A stretch of DNA of 10,387 bases from Acidobacteriaceae bacterium (GTDB taxonomy: Bacteria > Acidobacteriota > Terriglobia > Terriglobales > Acidobacteriaceae), in contig JASHUH010000225.1 of NCBI GenBank assembly GCA_030040115.1, positions 1 through 10,387 of the forward strand. The letters run 5' to 3'. How positions within the stretch are numbered: the first letter of the stretch is position 1; each line of letters begins with the position of its first letter. The notes beneath the pieces were generated by a model. It saw nothing but the letters and a program-made list of their open reading frames with translations. It searched no databases and was not told the DNA's origin. Position numbers and translations under genes: made by a program. Positions 5,833 through 10,387 of the stretch are shown here, piece by piece.

Positions 5833-7014
5833 GTGAAGACCGTTTACATCTCCTCAACGTTCCAGGATCTAAAGGATTTCCGGTGGGCGGTCTATCACGC
5901 GTTGACCAAAATGCAATACAGGGTCATTGGGATGGAGGACTATGTTGCAAAGGACGAGCGCACCGTGAGGAGATGTTGCTCGGACGCGTCATCCTGTGAC
6001 TTCTACGTCGGAATCGTCGGGCGGCGTTATGGTTACGTGCCGCCTTACGGCCCGGAGAATTGGGGCCGTGCTTCTATCACCGAGCTTGAATACAGATCCG
6101 CGCGGCGAGCTGAGCGCAAGTGCCTTCTATTTTTGCTAGATTCCGACATTGAGTGGCCTGCCGAATTCATCGAGGACGACGAAGACAAACTTGAAAAACT
6201 TCGACTCTTTCGAGATGAATTCAGCCTTAATAGCGCTGCCCTTTTTCACACTCCTGGGGAGCTCGCCGAAAGCGCAATGGCATCAATTCACCTCGCAGAA
6301 GCCGAAATAACCTTGGGTATCCTTCCATTTGGATTATCCTCGACGGAAGGCGCTGCGAACGAGAGGATGTTCGGATCCAGAGGGTTTGACGGAAAGGCAC
6401 GGATAAATGTTGACCTGTTAAATGTTATGACTTCAGGCGATATGGACCTCTCTCAGGCGATACTTTCAGCCGTCGTAGATACACGCCAGGCTAAAGTGAT
6501 ATGGGTCGACATGGGATTTGGCCGGTCGTGGTGGACTACCCGTCTTCATCTCATGGCTTCTCTACTCCTGGATTACAGTACGTGCACGCATATGGTTTTT
6601 TCCGCCGAGGACGATCGCTTCTGGGGGATGAGCTCTCTGAGCAACGTCAAAAAGACCTTGGTGCTTCATTTCCCAATTCTTGATGACCTTTACCGCCAAA
6701 GCATCTCCTCCTGCGAACCCCGATTCAACGTCTCAGATACAGTGAAAGACATTATCGCAACAAACAGAGCCCTACTGGATACGTTCGGAGGCGAAGAGGC
6801 GCTCAAGGAATGGATCAGTCAACATTCCCTGTTCACTTGGTTTGGGTTCAGTCGAAACTCGGTCATGCTAAGCGATCGTAAGTCACCCCGCGAATTGCTT
6901 AAGGAGGTTCTCGCTTGTCCTTCAGAATATGTTCCACTAACGCGAAACGGCGCGCTCGCCAATGTAATTGATCGAGCCGCGTTGGCCACGGAGGTTGCCC
7001 AGAGCGCGATCTGA
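5833..7014 (+). CDS. DUF4062 domain protein with uncharacterised C-terminal region
   Basis: The N-terminus (MKTVYISSTFQDLKDFR, then CDFYVGIVGRRYGYVPP, SITELEY, CLLFLLD; about residues 1-110) is a clear DUF4062 domain, a Rossmann-like TIR-related fold found at the N-terminus of many bacterial signalling and conflict proteins, often fused to NACHT/STAND or other effectors. Here no P-loop ATPase follows. Residues 110-165 are acidic, probably helical. Residues 185-300 form an alpha/beta-looking region with a W-rich stretch, KVIWVDMGFGRSWWTTRLHLM, then THMVFSAEDDRFWGMSS and a LVLHFPILDDLYRQ segment. I recall a similar pattern in other unannotated proteins but know no function. No signal peptide or membrane helix is present. 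The start is a GTG with GGGAG (5822-5826) 6 bases upstream. Base composition is clearly lower in GC than the neighbours (one sampled 60-base stretch is near 42%), suggesting horizontal transfer. It stands alone, with no partner gene of similar composition next to it. Confidence 0.85.
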   Translation: MKTVYISSTFQDLKDFRWAVYHALTKMQYRVIGMEDYVAKDERTVRRCCSDASSCDFYVGIVGRRYGYVPPYGPENWGRASITELEYRSARRAERKCLLFLLDSDIEWPAEFIEDDEDKLEKLRLFRDEFSLNSAALFHTPGELAESAMASIHLAEAEITLGILPFGLSSTEGAANERMFGSRGFDGKARINVDLLNVMTSGDMDLSQAILSAVVDTRQAKVIWVDMGFGRSWWTTRLHLMASLLLDYSTCTHMVFSAEDDRFWGMSSLSNVKKTLVLHFPILDDLYRQSISSCEPRFNVSDTVKDIIATNRALLDTFGGEEALKEWISQHSLFTWFGFSRNSVMLSDRKSPRELLKEVLACPSEYVPLTRNGALANVIDRAALATEVAQSAI

Positions 7015-7034
7015 CATCCAATCCAGTTGGATGT
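7014..7034. terminator. Hairpin overlapping the stop of the DUF4062 gene
   Basis: ACATCCAA-TCCAG-TTGGATGT is a perfect 8-bp stem with a 5-base loop that begins at the last base of the TGA stop codon. No U-run follows (GAGACC), so it is not a textbook intrinsic terminator. It could stabilise the mRNA end or act with Rho. Confidence 0.4.
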
Positions 7035-7286
7035 GAGACCACAGAGGGTGCATTCGTTCCGAATAGGCAGATTTCCCGCTCTCGATTTCGCTCTTAACTC
7101 CTTGCGAACCTCTCCTGTGACCTCGAAAGCGGTTTGAAGTGACCTGCCATCGAAAGACTCGACTAGCGTCAATTGATGACTTCAGGTAAGCCACTCATCC
7201 ACCGTGATTGTGCGGACCTGGCCGGTTACGGATTCCATCCGCCCGATCCCGGGCCGTCCAGGCAAGGTGCGACTGCTGAAGTTCCG

Positions 7287-7319
7287 CCCTCTGGCGCGTT
7301 ACGCGCACCTACCAGGGGG
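7287..7319. repeat. REP-like GC-rich hairpin in the intergenic region
   Basis: A perfect inner stem, GCGCG-TTA-CGCGC (7294-7306), lies inside an outer pairing of CCCTCTG (7287-7293) with CAGGGGG (7313-7319), separated by a small internal loop on one side. The architecture (GC-rich stem, CCCTGG-type outer arms) recalls the palindromes in the uvrC insertion and suggests a genome-wide repeat family, which a genome search would test. Confidence 0.4.
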
Positions 7320-7348
7320 TTGGCTGCTTCCTGCGACCCCGAAGGACG

Positions 7349-7370
7349 AACGCGCTTCCCGCGCAGCGTT
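7349..7370. repeat. Second intergenic hairpin
   Basis: AACG-CGC-TTCCC-GCG-CAG-CGTT forms an interrupted stem with outer AACG/CGTT and inner CGC/GCG pairs and a small bulge, extended by one G-C pair outside. It lies 30 bases after the hairpin at 7287-7319 and may belong to the same repeat unit. Confidence 0.35.
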
Positions 7371-7559
7371 CTGAGGCAAGTGGCAGTCCTATCTGCAGGT
7401 TTCGAGCGAAAATAAAGAAATGAAGCGCTCCGGCACAGCCGATCTCCCCTCCATGGGGGCGGGTTGCCACCGTGACAGTGAAGGTGGCCGGCTTGACAGT
7501 GATTATGACGGGGGGTTGTCGCCGCAACACGAAGCGAATGAGACTCGCCACCGGTTCCC

Positions 7560-7602
7560 CGCTTCCACGCCGGGCTCGCCTCTGCGGTTCTCGTGGGAAG
7601 CG
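7560..7602. repeat. Inverted repeat downstream of the molybdopterin subunit gene
   Basis: CGCTTCCACG (7560-7569) pairs with CGTGGGAAGCG (7592-7602) with a single-base bulge and a 22-base loop. It lies 43 bases past the stop of the minus-strand molybdopterin subunit gene, so it could end or stabilise that transcript. No U-run follows. Confidence 0.35.
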
Positions 7603-7644
7603 AGTGCAATAGGATTCCGCAATGCGCGAACACTCCAATCCCAT

Positions 7645-9870
7645 TCAAGCATAGCTGAATCCGCTCTTCTTCAACGGCAAAACCCGAATGCGTTCTCCAG
7701 TTGCGGCGAAGATGGCGTTGCCGACCGCGGGCAGAATTGGCGGCAGCGCTGGCTCGCCCAGGCCGGTCGGCGGGAACTCGCTTTTGCGCCAGAAAATCTC
7801 GATCTCCGGGACCTGGCGCAAGCGCAGCATCGGATGCTGATGATAGTTGGTCTGGTCCACACGGCCGTTGGTCAAAGTGATCTCCTGCTGCATATGGCTG
7901 AGGCCCTCGATGATGCCCCCGCAGCACAGGCTCTCGGCGGCTGCCGGATTGATGATCTGGCTGCCGATGTCTCCTGCGGCCCAGACATGGTGGACCGTGA
8001 CGCGATTGAGGCCGTCGACGCTGACCTCGGCGACCATGGCAAAGTAGCCGAGATGGCAGAAGTGGGCGCCTAGCCCCATACCGCGGCCGGGGGATTTCTT
8101 GCGGTTACGCCAGCCCGATTTTTCGGCGACAAGCTCGAACACACCCTTCATTCGTTCCGAATTGAGCAGATCGGGATTCTGCGGATCGACCTTCGTGGTC
8201 GTGTCTGGTGCGGCGTTCAGGAGTTCGAGTTGAAAATCGAGAGGATCGCGGTCGGCGGCGGCGGCCAGCTCATCGAGGAACGACTGGTGGACGAAGGCGT
8301 ACGCATTGTCGCCTGGAGCGCGCAGAGCGCCGCATCGCAGCCATATCGGTATGGTGCTCATGCCCAGCGAAAAATTCTGCACTCGGCCGGCGGGGAATTG
8401 ATCGCCGCCAATATCCCCACCTTCCACGGTGTTCTTTCCTTGGCCAAACGTGATGAGGTGCTGGCGCCAGGCGACAAGTTTGCCTTGAGCATCGAGGCCA
8501 GCCTTGAGGCCGATGAAGCCGCCGGGACGATACGCGTCGTGCGCGAAATCGTCTTCGCGCGACCAGACAAGCTTGACCGGCGCGCCCATCTGTCTGGCCA
8601 ACCATGCCGCTTCGACCATGTAATCGTTCGTCAAGCGCCGGCCAAAGCCACCGCCGGCGCGGCAAAGATGGACCTTGATGTTCCCGGGGTCGATGCCGAC
8701 TGCCTGCGCCACCGAGGCGCGGCCTTCGGCGGGCATCTGGCTAGTGGTCCAGATTTCCAATTTGCCGTCCTGGTAGGCGGCAGTCGTGTCCTGCGGCTCC
8801 AGAGTTCCGTGCGCCAAGAACGGATAAGCATAAACCGCCTCGAGAACTTTGGTGGCCGACTTGAGTGACCCATCGGCGTCGCCGTAGCTGCGGATTGCGT
8901 ATGCCGGCGCGGATTTCAGTAACTCCGCAGCGGGCTTCGCGAAGTCGGCGCTGTTCTGGGCGGCGCCGCGGCCGTAATCCCACTCGATCTTCAGGCTCTT
9001 GCGGGCGCTTTGCGCTTGCCACCAGGTATCGGCAAGAATGGCGACGCCGGGTTCCATGCCCGGCTCCGCCGGCGCGATCGGATCATCGGTGAGCGCGCCC
9101 TCGATAATCAGAACTTTGCGCACACCGGGAAGCTTACCCACCTCCTCGATATTGACGCTTTTCACTTTGCCTCCGAAAACTGCGCACCTCTGGATGACGG
9201 CGTGAAGCATTCCGGGCAACGCGAAATCGATCCCGAAGATCGGCTTGCCGGCGACGATAGCGTGATTGTCGACGCCCGGGTGTGACTTGCCAATGATGCG
9301 GTAATCCTTTGGGTCCTTGAGCTTCACGGAACTCAAGTCGGGCGGAGTCAGCGTCGCTAATTTTGCGGCCAATCGGCTATAGGGAAACATCCGGCCCGAC
9401 GTAGCATGCACGACTTTCCCGCAGTCGGTTGTGCATTCGGACTCGGGAACGCCCCACGTTTGCGCGGCCGCAGTGATGAGCATCTGCCGGTAGGCGGCGC
9501 CCACGCGGCGCAACGAATCCCAGTTGATGGGAGTGGCCGTGCTGCCGCCGGTAAACTGCGGCCCGAACACCTCCGGATCGAGGTCCGCCTGCTCAATGCG
9601 CACCTGATTCCAATCCGCGTCGAGTTCCTCCGCGATCAGCATGGGCAGCATGGTCTTTACGCCTTGGCCCAACTCCGGATTCTTGGCCATGAGCGTAATC
9701 AAGCCGCTAGGATCGATATGAATGAATGCAACAGGCGCGAAGGCAGGCTGCTGGCCCGGCTCCTGCCCCAGATGCCGGAGCGGTGTGTAGAGGCCCAGGG
9801 CGAAAGCTCCGCCGGCGAGGATGGTCATTTTGAGAAAGGATCGGCGGTCAAGATCATAGTCGTTGCCCAT
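7645..9870 (-). CDS. Molybdopterin-binding subunit of a xanthine dehydrogenase-family oxidoreductase (IorB-like), Tat-exported
   Basis: This 741-residue protein is the large catalytic subunit of a molybdenum hydroxylase, adding a water-derived oxygen to a heterocycle or aldehyde. The twin-arginine signal DRRSFLKM followed by a hydrophobic stretch (residues 8-30) places it in the periplasm, as in isoquinoline 1-oxidoreductase beta subunits. Family marks include the internally repeated aldehyde oxidase/xanthine dehydrogenase molybdopterin domains, [21 protein letters not shown] (about 8660-8600) and the C-terminal [20 protein letters not shown] with the catalytic Glu codon at 7753-7755. The start is fixed by AGGAGG at 9880-9885: a GTG at 9879 abuts it and would be unusable, while the ATG at 9870 lies 9 bases away. 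The iron-sulfur subunit gene ends 15 bases upstream, an operon. No FAD subunit is nearby, typical of this branch, which probably passes electrons to a cytochrome c. The substrate cannot be told from sequence. Confidence 0.93.
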   Translation of the reverse strand: MGNDYDLDRRSFLKMTILAGGAFALGLYTPLRHLGQEPGQQPAFAPVAFIHIDPSGLITLMAKNPELGQGVKTMLPMLIAEELDADWNQVRIEQADLDPEVFGPQFTGGSTATPINWDSLRRVGAAYRQMLITAAAQTWGVPESECTTDCGKVVHATSGRMFPYSRLAAKLATLTPPDLSSVKLKDPKDYRIIGKSHPGVDNHAIVAGKPIFGIDFALPGMLHAVIQRCAVFGGKVKSVNIEEVGKLPGVRKVLIIEGALTDDPIAPAEPGMEPGVAILADTWWQAQSARKSLKIEWDYGRGAAQNSADFAKPAAELLKSAPAYAIRSYGDADGSLKSATKVLEAVYAYPFLAHGTLEPQDTTAAYQDGKLEIWTTSQMPAEGRASVAQAVGIDPGNIKVHLCRAGGGFGRRLTNDYMVEAAWLARQMGAPVKLVWSREDDFAHDAYRPGGFIGLKAGLDAQGKLVAWRQHLITFGQGKNTVEGGDIGGDQFPAGRVQNFSLGMSTIPIWLRCGALRAPGDNAYAFVHQSFLDELAAAADRDPLDFQLELLNAAPDTTTKVDPQNPDLLNSERMKGVFELVAEKSGWRNRKKSPGRGMGLGAHFCHLGYFAMVAEVSVDGLNRVTVHHVWAAGDIGSQIINPAAAESLCCGGIIEGLSHMQQEITLTNGRVDQTNYHQHPMLRLRQVPEIEIFWRKSEFPPTGLGEPALPPILPAVGNAIFAATGERIRVLPLKKSGFSYA

Positions 9871-9885
9871 TGTGTTCACCCTCCT

Positions 9886-10362
9886 TCAGCCTCTCAGGGC
9901 CGGCGCGTGAGCCGCCTCGGCCGCGCGATGAATGGCCTGCCGGATGCGCGGGTAAGTTCCGCAGCGGCAAAGATTGCCGCTCATGGCCTTGTCGATGTCG
10001 GCGTCAGTGGGATGCGGGGTGCGAGCCAACAAGGCTGCGGCAGCCATAATCTGGCCGGGCTGACAGTAGCCGCACTGGGGCACGTCTACCGCCTCCCAAG
10101 CCTGCTGCACGGGGTGCGTGGCGTCTGCGGAAAGCCCTTCGATGGTGGTGATGTCTCGACCGGTCAGGCTGCCGATTTGAGTCATGCAGGAGCGTACCGG
10201 TTTGCCATCCGCCAGCACCGTGCAGGCGCCGCAGACTCCGATACCGCAGCCGTACTTGGTTCCTTTTAGGCCCAGTCCGTCGCGCAAAGCCCACAGGAGG
10301 GGCGTATCAGGCGCTAGGTCGATCGTCCTGAGTTCGTGGTTCACACTCAGTTTTAAGGGCAT
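9886..10362 (-). CDS. [2Fe-2S] subunit of the xanthine dehydrogenase-family oxidoreductase (IorA-like)
   Basis: This 158-residue electron-transfer subunit carries two [2Fe-2S] clusters and moves electrons from the molybdenum centre to an external acceptor. The N-terminal plant-ferredoxin-type cluster is held by Cys39, 44, 47 and 59 (CGIGVCGAC...SC). The second, all-helical cluster is held by Cys97, Cys100 (CGYCQPGQ), Cys132 and Cys134 (NLCRCGTY). Length and motif order match isoquinoline 1-oxidoreductase alpha subunits. It has no signal peptide and would be co-exported with the Tat-bearing large subunit, as known for this family. The ATG at 10362 is preceded by AAGGAG (10371-10376) with 8-base spacing. 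It is the first visible gene of the operon; its promoter lies beyond the window edge. Confidence 0.95.
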   Translation of the reverse strand: MPLKLSVNHELRTIDLAPDTPLLWALRDGLGLKGTKYGCGIGVCGACTVLADGKPVRSCMTQIGSLTGRDITTIEGLSADATHPVQQAWEAVDVPQCGYCQPGQIMAAAALLARTPHPTDADIDKAMSGNLCRCGTYPRIRQAIHRAAEAAHAPALRG

Positions 10363-10387
10363 TGGGGCATCTCCTTCCGGGCGCCGG

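Larger units (their letters stand above)
7035..7644. other. 610-base gene-poor intergenic region with several hairpins
   Basis: Open frames on both strands show no family resemblance, no convincing ribosome-binding site and arginine/serine-rich compositions. The stretch lies between the 3' ends of two converging genes. It contains a dyad at 7217-7262 (CCTGG...CCAGG), the hairpins at 7287-7319 and 7349-7370, and an imperfect inverted repeat at 7560-7602. On the minus strand, about 7470-7520 reads VIITVKPATFTVTVAT, faintly like a fragment of an Ig-like extracellular domain; too little to call a gene. Confidence 0.5.

Noticed and set aside
5833..7014. Complete multi-gene defence island around the DUF4062 protein
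   Set aside because: The neighbours are thioredoxin and a molybdenum hydroxylase operon. No nuclease, NTPase, transposase or integrase is visible nearby.
6819..7172. 117-codon minus-strand open frame at the end of the DUF4062 gene
   Set aside because: It overlaps the DUF4062 coding region antisense, lacks a ribosome-binding site and shows no domain.
7226..7927. 233-codon minus-strand open frame in the gene-poor region
   Set aside because: Its first third is out of frame with the molybdopterin subunit gene, and the rest is low in complexity with no ribosome-binding site.
7420..8073. 217-codon plus-strand open frame
   Set aside because: Most of it is antisense to the conserved C-terminus of the molybdopterin subunit, and the remainder has no domain resemblance.
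9406..10269. 287-codon plus-strand open frame over the iron-sulfur and molybdopterin subunit genes
   Set aside because: It is antisense to two genes with full cofactor-binding motifs and has no motif of its own.

Overview
The window looks like chromosomal DNA from a GC-rich soil-type bacterium, most likely an acidobacterium. The evidence is indirect. Most genes are about 60% GC or more by eye. uvrC carries an in-frame heptanucleotide repeat (CAGTGGT units, read as QWSVVSG), a pattern I recall from Acidobacteriota genomes. Exported molybdenum hydroxylases and stand-alone receiver proteins are also common there. No 16S rRNA or other lineage marker is present, so the assignment stays tentative.

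Left part (1-2065): the 3' part of uvrC (excinuclease subunit C; the 5' end lies outside the window) is followed, tail to tail, by a small membrane protein with a zinc ribbon at each end. uvrC carries two apparent in-frame repeat insertions: a short heptamer repeat and a palindrome-rich stretch of about 60 codons between two catalytic regions.

Signalling block (2325-4194, minus strand): two paralogous stand-alone CheY-like receivers flank about 900 bases with no intact gene. Broken pieces of a sensor histidine kinase can be read in alternating frames within that stretch. I read it as a relic receiver-kinase-receiver cluster whose kinase has decayed.

Centre (4366-5653): a small protein of unknown function and an Hsp15/HslR-type S4 RNA-binding protein on the plus strand converge on thioredoxin (minus strand). 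The S4 gene contains an apparent 111-bp in-frame insertion bounded by imperfect 13-bp inverted repeats, which looks like a miniature mobile element inside a coding region.

Right part: a DUF4062 protein (5833-7014) stands alone, with visibly lower GC and different codon use, and has a C-terminal region I cannot assign. It is the best candidate for an uncharacterised conflict or defence effector, although nothing else in the window supports a complete system. A gene-poor stretch of about 600 bases rich in hairpins follows. The window ends with a two-gene operon on the minus strand: a [2Fe-2S] subunit and a Tat-exported molybdopterin subunit of the isoquinoline 1-oxidoreductase-like branch of the xanthine dehydrogenase family. 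Together they would form a periplasmic molybdenum hydroxylase of unknown substrate.
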